Position numbers and translations under genes: made by a program
Notes under the pieces: generated by a model
Seen by the model: only the letters and a program-made list of their open reading frames with translations
Databases searched by the model: none
What the model was told of the DNA's origin: nothing
In this document: piece after piece, positions 8,044 to 16,352 of the stretch
Numbering within the stretch: position 1 is the first letter of the stretch
Layout: each line of letters opens with the position of its first letter
Source of the DNA: Nocardioides luteus
GTDB taxonomy: Bacteria; Actinomycetota; Actinomycetes; Propionibacteriales; Nocardioidaceae
Reading direction: 5' to 3'
Length of the DNA stretch: 41,647 nucleotides
NCBI RefSeq assembly: GCF_000960475.2
Contig: NZ_JZDQ02000049.1
Coordinates: 1 to 41,647 of the forward strand

Positions 8044-8379
8044 TCAGGGTCTGATGAAACCAGCCACGATCCGGCCGACGATCAGCCACGCAAGGGCGCC
8101 GAGGCCCCAGTTGAAGAGCGCGTTCTTGATCTCCGCGTCCTCGCCGCCGAACTGCTTGATGCCGTTCTCACGCGAGAACAGACCGAGGTCGGCGGTGTCC
8201 GCGGCGTTGAGCACGAAGTCGACCAGGGAGTTGCCCTGGTTGGCCTTGAGCGCGATCAGCAGAGCTCCGATCGCCAGCGCCAGCGCGGCGATCAGGGCGA
8301 TCACCCAGACCACCCGGGAGGCGTAGGACCGGACGGTCTTGACCACGCCCGGGCCATCCGCCGTCTTGGTGTCCGACAC
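8044..8379 (-). CDS. Small membrane protein of unknown function
   Basis: 111 residues from GTG at 8379, or 114 from GTG at 8388. The inner start is preferred because AAGGGAA lies about 9 nt upstream. The outer start would overlap the enoyl-CoA hydratase stop as GTGA. Two membrane helices are visible, at about residues 23-45 (VVWVIALIAALALAIGALLIAL) and 88-107 (ALFNWGLGALAWLIVGRIVAGFI), with a polar stretch between (ADTADLGLFSRENGIKQFGG). No family is recognised. It is coupled to the hydratase gene and followed by about 110 nt before etfB. Confidence 0.7.
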   Translation of the reverse strand: MSDTKTADGPGVVKTVRSYASRVVWVIALIAALALAIGALLIALKANQGNSLVDFVLNAADTADLGLFSRENGIKQFGGEDAEIKNALFNWGLGALAWLIVGRIVAGFIRP

Positions 8380-8384
8380 GTGAC

Positions 8385-9176
8385 TCACTTCCCTTCGAAG
8401 TTGGCTTTGCCGGGGCCGTTCTCCAGGAACGACGTCATCCCGGTCTGGGAATCCTGCGTCGCGAACACGCCGGCGAACTGCTGCTGCTCGATGGCGAGCC
8501 CGGTGGCGAGGTCCACTCCCAGGCCCTTGTCGATCGCCGTCTTCGCCGCCGCCAGCGCGTACGGGGCCGCCTTCTTGAACTGGCTCGCCCACGCGAGCGC
8601 CTCCTCATAGACCGAGGCCGCCGGCACGAGCCGGTCGGCCAAGCCGATTGCAAGCGCCTCGTCTGCCTTGACGAAGCGGCCCGAGAAGATCAGGTCCTTG
8701 GCCGTGGACGGCCCGACCAGTCGTGCCAGCCGCTGGGTCCCACCGGCACCGGGGATGATGCCGAGCAGCACCTCCGGCTGACCGAAGGTGGCGTCATCGG
8801 CGGCGATCCGGAAGTCGGCCGCGAGCGCGAGCTCGCACCCGCCACCCAGCGCGTAGCCGGTCACCGCGGCCACCACCGGCTTCGGGATCTCCGCGACCGC
8901 GGTGACCGCGGCCTGCACGCCCGCGACCCGCTTGGCCATCTCGGAGTAGGAGAGGCCGGCCATCTCCTTGACGTCGTTCCCGGCGGCGAACAGCCTCTCG
9001 CCGCCGTAGACGACGACCGCGCGTACGCCATCGTCGGCTGCCGCCTCGGTCGCGACCTCGAGCAGCTCGGCCTGCACCTGGAAGCTGATCGCGTTCATCT
9101 TCGGCCGGTCCAGCCGGATCGTGCCGATGCCGTCCTCGACGGTCAGCTTGACGAACTCGCGGGATTTGTTACTCAT
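8385..9176 (-). CDS. Enoyl-CoA hydratase/isomerase family protein
   Basis: 263 residues of the crotonase fold. It is expected to hydrate trans-2-enoyl-CoA to 3-hydroxyacyl-CoA. The oxyanion-hole segments are AAGNDVKEM (about 64-72) and GYALGGGCELALAAD (107-121). Both catalytic glutamates of true hydratases are present, E115 in GCEL and E135 in FGQPEVLLGIIPGAGGT. A role with short chains (crotonyl-CoA) fits the nearby ccr and hydroxybutyryl-CoA dehydrogenase genes but is inference. ATG at 9176 with AAGGTG 8 nt upstream. It is cotranscribed with the small membrane protein. Confidence 0.92.
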   Translation of the reverse strand: MSNKSREFVKLTVEDGIGTIRLDRPKMNAISFQVQAELLEVATEAAADDGVRAVVVYGGERLFAAGNDVKEMAGLSYSEMAKRVAGVQAAVTAVAEIPKPVVAAVTGYALGGGCELALAADFRIAADDATFGQPEVLLGIIPGAGGTQRLARLVGPSTAKDLIFSGRFVKADEALAIGLADRLVPAASVYEEALAWASQFKKAAPYALAAAKTAIDKGLGVDLATGLAIEQQQFAGVFATQDSQTGMTSFLENGPGKANFEGK

Positions 9177-9229
9177 GTCACGGCACCTTAGTGGGTCGGC
9201 ACGCCATCTCGCCGAAAGGCCTGCGGATC

Positions 9230-9258
9230 GTTACGCGACGAGGTTAGTGGCGCGTAAC
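9230..9258. promoter_or_regulatory. Inverted repeat in the enoyl-CoA hydratase/M36 protease divergent promoter region
   Basis: Arms GTTACGCG (9230-9237) and CGCGTAAC (9251-9258) are perfect, with a 13-nt spacer. Read outward on each strand, both arms give CGCGTAAC. The left arm could be part of a -10 (TAACGA) for the hydratase. The right arm is 30 nt before the protease ATG. It could be an operator or back-to-back promoter elements. Confidence 0.45.
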
Positions 9259-9287
9259 CCCAGTGGGTAAAGGGGCGTTTCAATAAC

Positions 9288-12200
9288 ATGACCGATATTC
9301 GTTCCAGTCGCGCCAGGGTGAGCCTCGGTGCCGCGCTGAGCCTCGCCCTCGGCGCTTTCGTGCTGGCGACGCCGGTCTCGGGTGCCGCGCTCTCCACCAC
9401 TGATGACACTGCCACCACCACGTCCGATGCGGCCCGCTCCGGCGGGCTTCTCGGTCACGAGGCCGATGCCGGCCTGGACGTACGCGACCGCGTGCTGCCC
9501 ACCTCCGCCCAGGAGTCCGCGGCGACGGCTTTGGGGGCCGTCGACATCCGCTGGAACGCCCACGGGACGCCGACCTCGCTGATCACCGCCGACGGAGTGC
9601 TGGCCGCGGCCAGCTCCTCGGACCCGGTCGCCGCCGCCCGGAGCTTCCTCGACGACAACGCCGCGGTCTTCGGGCTCACCGCGGCCCAGCTGGACGACCT
9701 CGAGCTGGTCAGCGACCAGAAGCTGGCCGACGGGGGCGGCCACGCGGTGCTCTTCCGGCAGACCTACGACGGTCTGTCCGCCGCCACCGAGGGCCTGGTG
9801 ACCGTGGGCGTGGCTCACGGCGACATCGCCTACGTCTCCTCCTCGCTGTCCAAGGTGACCGGCGACGTCGCCGAGCCGACGCTGAGCCCGACCGAGGCGT
9901 GGCTGAAGGCCGCCGCCTCGGCCGGACGACCGATCTCGGCCTCGAAGTCCGGCGAGATCGTCGCCGACACCGCGGCGAAGCTGACCGACTGGACGAAGCT
10001 GACCGTGCCCGGCCTGGCGACCGACCAGCTGGTGCGGCTGCGGGCGTTCCCGGTGCCCGGAGAGGGCGTACGCCCCGTCTTCCAGGCCACCGTCGTCGAC
10101 TCCGCGGCCGCCACCCTGCTGGGGCAGACGGTGCTGGTCGACGCGGTCACCGGCAAGGTGCTGTGGCGCCACGACAACGTCGACCACGAGAACGACGTCG
10201 AGGGGCCGTTCACCGGCACCGCGCTCGGTGCCTGCGGCCCGAAGCACACCTTCGAGATCTCCGACGACAAGACCCGCACCCTGGCCGCCGTCGCGGTCGG
10301 GCTGCCGACCGACGACTTCACCGTGAAGCTCTTCGCCCCCGACGGAAGCCTGCTCGTGGAGGGTGACCTGCTCACCAGCCCCGAGACGGCGACCTACACC
10401 GCGGACAAGATCGACCCGGGGACGTACGCGGTCCAGGTCTGTCCCTTCGACGACTCGCTCCTCGTCGGCAGCTACTCGGTGACCGTCGCGTCCTCGGACA
10501 CCGCCGCGGGCACGGAGACCGGTGACCTGCCGGGCAGCAACCCGCGCTGGTCCTACTTCCCGGGCACGCCCGACGCCGCCTCGACCGGCGGCGAGGCGGT
10601 CCCCGCCAACGACGTGATCGCCTGCTGGACCAAGGTCGCCGACTGCACCGGGCCGCAGCTGAAGAGCCTGGCCAACGCCGGTCCCTGGGACACGCTGCTG
10701 AGCACGACCGTCGGGGTACCCAGCCTGACCACGATCGGCAACAACGCCAACACCCACGAGGGCTGGCTCTCGCCGCTGGCCGGCGGCGGGCTCGAGCAGG
10801 CGCCGGTCTCGCCGCTGCGTGACTACTCGGGGAAGTTCACCGACACCTGGAACAACTCCAAGTGCGACCCGACGACGCTGGTGCCTGGCGGTAACGACGT
10901 CAACTACGTGGTCGGCAACCTGTTCGCCAGCCACAACCGGATGCACGACTGGTCCTACTTCCTCGGGTTCACCGAGGAGAACTACAACCTGCAGACCGAC
11001 AACCTCGGTCGTGGCGGTCGTGGGCTCGACGCCGAGGTCGGCAACGCGCAGGCCGCGGCGCTCGACTCGCAGGTCATCGAGCAGACCGGGCTGCTGACCG
11101 GCCGCAACAACGCCAACCAGCTGACCCTGATGGACGGCGTACCGGGCATCACGAACCAGTACCTGTTCCAGCCGGTCCCCGGTGCCTTCTACGCGCCCTG
11201 CACCGACGGGTCGCTGGACTTCGGGATCGTCGGCCACGAGTACACCCACGCCATCTCCAACCGCATGGTCGGTGGCCCCGACGACGGGCTGACCTCGGAG
11301 CAGGGCGGCGCGATGGGCGAGTCCTGGAGCGACCTGGCCGCGGCCGAGCACATGTTCGCCCACGACCTCTACAACGGCGGCAGCCCGTGGGCCGTCGGCT
11401 CCTACGCCACCGGCAACACCGACGTCGCGATCCGCGACTTCGCGATCGACAGGAACCCGCTCAACTTCTCCGACTACGGGTTCGACAGCACCGGTCCGGA
11501 GGTCCACGCCGACGGTGAGATCTGGAACGGCACGATGTGGTCGGTCCGGAAGGCGCTGGTCGACAAGTACGACGCGACCTACCCCTACGCCGACAAGGCC
11601 CTGCAGCTGCGCTGCTCGGACGGGACCACGACGGCGTCGCCGTTGCCCGCCGACAAGTGCCCCGGCAACCGCCGCTGGATCCAGCTGGTCTTCGACTCGT
11701 TCCTGCTCCAGCAGGGTGCGACCTCGATGCTGGACGCCCGCGACGCGTTCCTGGCCGCCGACCAGATGCGCTTCGGCGGTGCCGACCGCCAGGTGATCGC
11801 GGACGCGTTCGCACGGCGTGGCATGGGTCAGTACGCCACCACGACCGCCGACGGGGACGAGCCGACCCCGAGCTTCGCCTCGGCGGCCTCGCGCAACGTC
11901 AAGGTCACCTTCAGCGCACCCGCGTCCGGGAAGGTCTACGTCGGTCGCTTCGAGGCGCGGGCGACCCCGATCGCCGACACGGACACCGCCACCGCGCTCG
12001 GGTCCGTCGCGCACTTCGTCCCGGGGACGTACGACCTGATCTTCGTCTCCAAGACCGGTGGCGCCCAGCGCAGGACCGTCACGATCTCGCCGACGGAGAT
12101 CACCAAGACGATCTCCTTCGCCTCCGCCACGAACCTCGCGGCGGCGGCGAACGGGGCCGAGGTGATCACCTCGACCGAGGGCTCCCGCAACCCGTCCGCG

Positions 12201-12707
12201 CTGATCGACGGCACCGAGAGCACCAACTGGGGCGGGGTGACCACGGGCAACGTGGACACCACCACGCCCTCGATCGCCGTCGACCTGGCCGGCGGGACCC
12301 GCACGGTGAAGACCGTCAACGTCAGCGCCTACCTGTCGCCGGCGACCGACACCGACGCCGACTCCGGGTCGCGCTTCACCGCACTGCGGAAGTTCGCGCT
12401 GGAGGCCTGCGTCTCCGCCTGCGACACGGCCGGAGCGACCTGGAAGCGGTTCTACACCTCGGCCGACGACGCCTTCCCCGGAAAGCGCCCCCGGCCGGTC
12501 GCGCCCAACCTCAACATGCGCACCTTCGACGTCCCCGACACGACCGCCGCGGCGGTACGTCTGGTGGCGCTGGAGAACCAGTGCACGGGCTACGACGGCT
12601 ACGCCGGTGAGCAGGACGGCGACCCGCTCACCACCACCGACTGCAAGACCGGCTCCGACCGCGGCACGATCGTCCACGCCGCCGAGCTGCAGGTCTTCGG
12701 TCAGTGA
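9288..12707 (+). CDS. Secreted M36-family (fungalysin-type) zinc metalloprotease with C-terminal accessory domains
   Basis: 1139 residues. A signal peptide covers about residues 1-35 (hydrophobic core LGAALSLALGAFVLATPVSG). A propeptide of roughly 300 residues follows, including an FTP/PepSY-like region. Residues about 310-400 look like a pre-peptidase-type beta domain (DDFTVKLFAPDGSLLVEGDL). The catalytic domain carries HEYTH at 650-654 and the third zinc ligand E678 in GAMGESWSDLAAAEH, both as in fungalysins. Residues after about 860 form an Ig-like segment and then a discoidin-like domain (SALIDGTESTNWGG). The likely role is extracellular protein degradation. AAAGGGG lies about 12 nt before the ATG. 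A hairpin follows the stop. Confidence 0.93.
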   Translation: MTDIRSSRARVSLGAALSLALGAFVLATPVSGAALSTTDDTATTTSDAARSGGLLGHEADAGLDVRDRVLPTSAQESAATALGAVDIRWNAHGTPTSLITADGVLAAASSSDPVAAARSFLDDNAAVFGLTAAQLDDLELVSDQKLADGGGHAVLFRQTYDGLSAATEGLVTVGVAHGDIAYVSSSLSKVTGDVAEPTLSPTEAWLKAAASAGRPISASKSGEIVADTAAKLTDWTKLTVPGLATDQLVRLRAFPVPGEGVRPVFQATVVDSAAATLLGQTVLVDAVTGKVLWRHDNVDHENDVEGPFTGTALGACGPKHTFEISDDKTRTLAAVAVGLPTDDFTVKLFAPDGSLLVEGDLLTSPETATYTADKIDPGTYAVQVCPFDDSLLVGSYSVTVASSDTAAGTETGDLPGSNPRWSYFPGTPDAASTGGEAVPANDVIACWTKVADCTGPQLKSLANAGPWDTLLSTTVGVPSLTTIGNNANTHEGWLSPLAGGGLEQAPVSPLRDYSGKFTDTWNNSKCDPTTLVPGGNDVNYVVGNLFASHNRMHDWSYFLGFTEENYNLQTDNLGRGGRGLDAEVGNAQAAALDSQVIEQTGLLTGRNNANQLTLMDGVPGITNQYLFQPVPGAFYAPCTDGSLDFGIVGHEYTHAISNRMVGGPDDGLTSEQGGAMGESWSDLAAAEHMFAHDLYNGGSPWAVGSYATGNTDVAIRDFAIDRNPLNFSDYGFDSTGPEVHADGEIWNGTMWSVRKALVDKYDATYPYADKALQLRCSDGTTTASPLPADKCPGNRRWIQLVFDSFLLQQGATSMLDARDAFLAADQMRFGGADRQVIADAFARRGMGQYATTTADGDEPTPSFASAASRNVKVTFSAPASGKVYVGRFEARATPIADTDTATALGSVAHFVPGTYDLIFVSKTGGAQRRTVTISPTEITKTISFASATNLAAAANGAEVITSTEGSRNPSALIDGTESTNWGGVTTGNVDTTTPSIAVDLAGGTRTVKTVNVSAYLSPATDTDADSGSRFTALRKFALEACVSACDTAGATWKRFYTSADDAFPGKRPRPVAPNLNMRTFDVPDTTAAAVRLVALENQCTGYDGYAGEQDGDPLTTTDCKTGSDRGTIVHAAELQVFGQ

Positions 12708-12712
12708 CCCCT

Positions 12713-12751
12713 GGCGTCTCGGTGTCCTGCGGAGCGGGGCACCGAGACGCC
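12713..12751 (+). terminator. Hairpin after the M36 protease gene
   Basis: Perfect 12-bp arms GGCGTCTCGGTG (12713-12724) and CACCGAGACGCC (12740-12751) with a 15-nt loop, starting 6 nt after the TGA. There is no T-tract, so it is an actinobacterial-style terminator or RNA stabiliser. It is immediately followed by a larger compound hairpin. Confidence 0.6.
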
Positions 12752-12752
12752 C

Positions 12753-12824
12753 GCCGAGACGTCACCCGCGTCGGCCGAGTGGGCACGTGACTGCCACCTC
12801 GTCCGACGTACGTGACGTCTCGGC
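12753..12824. repeat. Compound hairpin element, copy 1
   Basis: A nested inverted repeat. The outer arms are GCCGAGACGTCAC (12753-12765) and GTGACGTCTCGGC (12812-12824). Each side then has a 3-nt unpaired step (CCG/TAC). The middle arms are CGTCGGCCGAG (12769-12779) and CTCGTCCGACG (12798-12808), with one mismatch. Inner GGCA pairs with TGCC around a 6-nt loop. A structurally matching element occurs at 39245-39318. It lies between the 3' ends of the convergent protease and MFS genes. Confidence 0.65.
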
Positions 12825-12839
12825 TGATTTGCCTGACTT

Positions 12840-14021
12840 TCATCGCCCCTCGAACGACGCCAACGCAATCCCCGCAAGCACCCCTGCGACCGCCACGGTC
12901 CCGGCAAGAACCCAGTAGAGCGCGTCGTACCCGCCCAGCAGCGCAGCGACCGCAGCCCCGGCAGCGGGAGCGAGGGCACCGGCGACCCCGGCGGGAGCCG
13001 AGTAGACGCCGTTGAGCGCGGCGTACCTCTCGGGTCCCCACACGTCGCTGACGACGGTCGCCGAGATGAGCGTGTAGAGCCCGCGGGCGGTCCCGGTGAG
13101 CACCGCGGCGACGATCATCACCCAGCCGACCGGGGGCAGCAGCGGGAGCAGTGCGACGGAGGCAGCGAACCACAGCACTCCCCCGATCATCCGGGCCCTG
13201 ACACCGAAGCGTTGCGCCAGCGTCGGATAGAACGCACGTCCCGCGACCTGGCCGGCGCCGCCGAGCCCGAGCGCCCAGGCGGCGGTGGCCGGGCTCAGCC
13301 CGTGGGAGACGAGGAACGGCACCAGGTGCACGATCGAGGCGAAGACGACCATCGAGACCAGCGTGCCCGCGAGCGAGAGCAGCACGAACCGGCGGCTCCG
13401 CAGCACCTCCCGGTCCCGCACCGGCCGACCGTCCACGTGCGGAGCGGTCGGCTGCCAGGCGCGATCGAGCACCACGATGCTCGGCACGAACGTCAGCACG
13501 ACGAAGGCGCCGGCCAGGATGACGTACGTCCAGCGCCACTCGACCCACGCCGCCATCGTCTCGGTGAGCGGCGCGAAGATCGTCGAGGCGAACCCGCCGG
13601 CGAGGGTGAGCGTGGTGATCGCCTGCACGCGTCGTGCACCGAACCACTGCGTCAGCGCGGCGAACGCGGGCGGGTAGAACGTCCCCGAGGTCGAGAGCCC
13701 GACCACCAGCCAGCCCAGCGCGAAGACCGCGTACGACGGTGCGGCGGCGACCACCAGCAGCGCCAGCGTCCCCAGCAGGCTGGCGCCGGCCATCACCCAC
13801 CGCGGACCGAAGCGCTGGATGACCCGACCGACGGGGATGCCCGCCACCGCCCCCACGAGGGTGCCCGCGGAGAAGGCGGTCGTGATCGCGGCCGCCGACC
13901 ACCCGGTGTCGTCGACGATCCGCGGCTGGAGGACGGTGAAGGCGTAGTAGAGGACGCCGTACGCCGCCGTGACGGTCACGCAGAGCGTGACCAGCACCCC
14001 GCGAAGCGACCGACTCCCCAC
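12840..14021 (-). CDS. Major facilitator superfamily transporter
   Basis: 393 residues with about 12 hydrophobic helices. The MFS loop 2-3 motif appears as GIPVGRVIQRFGPRWVM (about residues 60-76), and a related loop lies in the second half (GRAFYPTLAQRFGVRARM). This fits MFS_1 carriers of the oxalate/formate-antiporter or monocarboxylate type, but the substrate is unknown. The start is uncertain: GTG at 14021, 5 nt after the sigma-factor stop, has AAGG directly abutting it. It is the third gene of the CMD-ECF41-MFS operon, so it is likely expressed with the sigma factor. Confidence 0.85.
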   Translation of the reverse strand: MGSRSLRGVLVTLCVTVTAAYGVLYYAFTVLQPRIVDDTGWSAAAITTAFSAGTLVGAVAGIPVGRVIQRFGPRWVMAGASLLGTLALLVVAAAPSYAVFALGWLVVGLSTSGTFYPPAFAALTQWFGARRVQAITTLTLAGGFASTIFAPLTETMAAWVEWRWTYVILAGAFVVLTFVPSIVVLDRAWQPTAPHVDGRPVRDREVLRSRRFVLLSLAGTLVSMVVFASIVHLVPFLVSHGLSPATAAWALGLGGAGQVAGRAFYPTLAQRFGVRARMIGGVLWFAASVALLPLLPPVGWVMIVAAVLTGTARGLYTLISATVVSDVWGPERYAALNGVYSAPAGVAGALAPAAGAAVAALLGGYDALYWVLAGTVAVAGVLAGIALASFEGR

Positions 14022-14026
14022 CCTTG

Positions 14027-14923
14027 TCAGCGTTCCAGATGGACCTGCTCGAGAACACCGCTGAGCTTGGACGGGTTGCGCACGTAGTAGAGGCCGGTGA
14101 CCAGGCCGTCCTCGACGTGCAGCGTGACGACGCCGTCGACCTCCTCGCCGAAGTAGATGAGCATCCCGGGGGCGCTGTTGACGCTGGTGAGCTCGAACCT
14201 CGGGATGCCGTACTTCGTCGCCAGGCCCGCGAAGAAGCGGAGCACCTTGTCGGCGCCGTGGATCGGGTTGCGGGCCGCCTGCACCACACCTCCGCCGTCG
14301 GAGAAGAGCACGACGTCGGGGGCGAGCACGTCCAGCAGCGACTGCAGGTCGCCGCCGGTGGCGGCGTCGCGGAACCGCTCCAGGGCGTGCCGCGCCTCGG
14401 CCGCCGAGACCGACTCCCGCGGCCGCCGCTCGGCGACGTGATCGCGGGCGCGGTGGGCGATCTGTCGCACCGCGGCCGGCGACTTGTCGACCGCCGCCGC
14501 GATCTCGTCGTAGCCCAGCGCGAAGACCTCGCGCAGCACGAAGACGGCCCGCTCGGTCGGCGAGAGCGTCTCCAGCACCAGCAGCACGGCGGTCGAGAGC
14601 GAGTCGGCGAGCTCGGCGTCCTCGGCGACGTCCGGCGCGGTCAGCAGCGGCTCGGGCAGCCACGGACCGACGTACGTCTCCTTGCGGCGCGACAGCGTCC
14701 GGATCCGGTTCAGCGCGAGCCTGGTCGTGATCCGCACCAGGTAGGCGCGGTGGTCACGCACCTCCTCCAGCGGCACGTCGGCCCACCGCAGCCAGGCCTC
14801 CTGGAGGACGTCCTCGGCGTCGGCGGCCGAGCCGAGCATCTCGTAGGCGACCGTGAAGAGCAGGTTGCGGTGGGCGACGAAGATCTCCGTCGCGGCCTCG
14901 CTCGTCGGCTGGGGCTCGCTCAT
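14027..14923 (-). CDS. ECF41-group RNA polymerase sigma factor with C-terminal SnoaL-like domain
   Basis: 298 residues. Sigma region 2 is at about 13-80 and region 4 at about 108-162 (LSPTERAVFVLREVFALGYDEIAAAVDKSPAAVRQIAHRAR). A SnoaL-like extension of about 125 residues follows. Three ECF41 hallmarks are present: WLPEP at 88-92, DGGG at 209-212, and NPSKL at 283-287 (family NPDKL). In ECF41 proteins the extension modulates activity in place of a separate anti-sigma factor. The ATG at 14923 overlaps the CMD stop by 4 nt. ECF41 genes are typically linked to carboxymuconolactone-decarboxylase, oxidoreductase or epimerase genes, exactly as here. A matching promoter lies at 15559-15585. Confidence 0.95.
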   Translation of the reverse strand: MSEPQPTSEAATEIFVAHRNLLFTVAYEMLGSAADAEDVLQEAWLRWADVPLEEVRDHRAYLVRITTRLALNRIRTLSRRKETYVGPWLPEPLLTAPDVAEDAELADSLSTAVLLVLETLSPTERAVFVLREVFALGYDEIAAAVDKSPAAVRQIAHRARDHVAERRPRESVSAAEARHALERFRDAATGGDLQSLLDVLAPDVVLFSDGGGVVQAARNPIHGADKVLRFFAGLATKYGIPRFELTSVNSAPGMLIYFGEEVDGVVTLHVEDGLVTGLYYVRNPSKLSGVLEQVHLER

Positions 14924-15504
14924 GCCCGCGACCCTACCGACGCCGGCGCCAGCGGGATCTCGCACACGTCGGAGTAGCCCTGGCTCTGCAGCCCGGCGGC
15001 CGAGTTGAACCGGGAGCGCATGTTCTCCAGCGCGATCATCTGGGTCAGCTCGACCATCGCCTCGGTGCCCAGCTCGGCCAGCAGGGCCGCGACCATCTCG
15101 TCGGTGACGGTCATCGGCGTGGACGACATCGCCTCGGCGTACTCGATGACCTTCCGCTCGGTCTCGTCGAAGACCTCGGAGGTCCGCCACACCTGCACCT
15201 GGCTGATCTTCGCCAGGTCGAGGTCCTCGTTGCGGGCCAGGTAGTAGCCGAAGTCGAGGCACCAGCTGCACCCGATCGTGCTGGCCGCGGCCATCTCGGC
15301 CAGCGACTTGTACGTCGGGTCGAGCGCCTTCCACCTGCCCACCCTGGTCTCGAAGCCCATCACGGCCCGCAGGAGCGGCTTGTGGTGGAAGTAGACGTAG
15401 CCGACGTCGGGGACCTCGCCGTACATCTTCTTGCTGATCCGCCTCACCACCGCTCCGTAGAGACCGGTCAGCTCCGCCTTCGGGATCCTGAACGTGCTGG
15501 GCAT
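14920..15504 (-). CDS. Carboxymuconolactone decarboxylase/AhpD-like protein (ECF41 partner)
   Basis: 194 residues of the CMD/AhpD all-helical family. The CxxC pair is C79 and C82 (STIGCSWCLDFG), in the position of the AhpD redox site, but the usual downstream histidine is absent. ATG at 15504 with AGGAGGG about 6 nt upstream; the longer frame upstream is ignored. It is the first gene of the operon with the ECF41 sigma factor (4-nt overlap), and its promoter carries the ECF41 signature. The family suggests a thiol or oxidative-stress role, but the substrate is unknown. Confidence 0.9.
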   Translation of the reverse strand: MPSTFRIPKAELTGLYGAVVRRISKKMYGEVPDVGYVYFHHKPLLRAVMGFETRVGRWKALDPTYKSLAEMAAASTIGCSWCLDFGYYLARNEDLDLAKISQVQVWRTSEVFDETERKVIEYAEAMSSTPMTVTDEMVAALLAELGTEAMVELTQMIALENMRSRFNSAAGLQSQGYSDVCEIPLAPASVGSRA

Positions 15505-15558
15505 CCTCGCCCTCCTGTGTCGTCTCGAATATGGTCTCGAACGTCTCGTCACCATCCA

Positions 15559-15585
15559 GACACCGGCAGCCGCCGGGTTGTGACA
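15559..15585 (-). promoter_or_regulatory. Predicted ECF41-dependent promoter
   Basis: On the minus strand, TGTCACA (15579-15585) and TGTC (15559-15562) are separated by 16 nt, 54 nt before the CMD start. The ECF41 consensus as I recall it is TGTCACA - about 16 nt - CGTC, so the -35 is perfect and the -10 differs at one base. No competing housekeeping promoter is obvious. Confidence 0.7.
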
Positions 15586-15608
15586 GCGCGGCTCGCTAGG
15601 GTTGGAGC

Positions 15609-16352
15609 GTGAGCGAGCCAGAGACGACGACCGTGGCCGAGGGCGTTGCCCGGATCGAGTGGGCCGCGGGCGAGGCCGTCGACGTCGTACGCCGCGAGGT
15701 GGCCGCAGCGCTCCTCACCCACCACCGGGTGGAGGCGCTGGTCGATCCAGCCGATGTCACCGAGCAGCGCACCGCGACCTGGTCGGGGCTCCACCGTGAG
15801 GGCCTGCTCCGGGGCGTGGCCGGCGGCCAGGACCGGATGCTGTACGCCCGGGTGGCCAGCGATGCGCCGGTCGAGGCCCCCGAGGGCTTCCGGGCGCTCC
15901 TCAACTCCTTCCTTCCCCGCAAGCGCGCGATCGGCCAGATGCTGGTCCGCGACTCCGAGGACCGCGTGCTGATGTGCCAGCTGACCTACAAGAAGGACTG
16001 GGACCTGCCCGGCGGCATCGTGGAGGTCGGTGAGTCGCCGAAGCTGGCGACCACCCGCGAGATCGAGGAGGAGCTCGCCCTCGTCCTTCCCGCAGGCGAC
16101 CTGCTGCTCACCGACTGGCTGCCGCCGTGGGGCGGTTGGGACGACGCCGTCTGCCTGGTCTTCGACGGCGGCGTGCATCCCTCCTCGATCCTCGAGAAGA
16201 CCACCCTCCAGCCGCGCGAGATCCGCTCAGTGGCGTTCTGCACCCTCGACGAGGTCCGCGAGCGGGCCGCCGACTTCACCGCGCGCCGGGTCGAGGCCGC
16301 CCTCGCCGCGCTGGGCGGCGGGCCGGCCTACACCGAGTCGGGGCGCGCGTAG
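15609..16352 (+). CDS. Nudix hydrolase with N-terminal GNAT-like segment
   Basis: 247 residues. The Nudix box spans about 136-158 (GGIVEVGESPKLATTREIEEELAL), keeping the metal-binding REIEEE core but with Ala in place of the usual late Gly. Such enzymes hydrolyse nucleoside diphosphates linked to another moiety. Residues about 40-82, with HREGLLRG and a following D-x-LLYA-like strand, resemble the end of a GNAT acetyltransferase domain, but the first GNAT half is missing. The start is GTG at 15609; no strong ribosome-binding site is seen. The last 126 nt overlap the convergent EamA gene. Divergent from the CMD-ECF41 operon. Confidence 0.85.
   Translation: MSEPETTTVAEGVARIEWAAGEAVDVVRREVAAALLTHHRVEALVDPADVTEQRTATWSGLHREGLLRGVAGGQDRMLYARVASDAPVEAPEGFRALLNSFLPRKRAIGQMLVRDSEDRVLMCQLTYKKDWDLPGGIVEVGESPKLATTREIEEELALVLPAGDLLLTDWLPPWGGWDDAVCLVFDGGVHPSSILEKTTLQPREIRSVAFCTLDEVRERAADFTARRVEAALAALGGGPAYTESGRA

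Noticed and set aside
9231..12677. A frame of more than 1,100 codons open on the minus strand opposite the M36 protease
   Set aside because: It is rich in Arg, Gly and Val with no domain, starts and ends within the protease footprint, and is the expected mirror of a very GC-rich gene.
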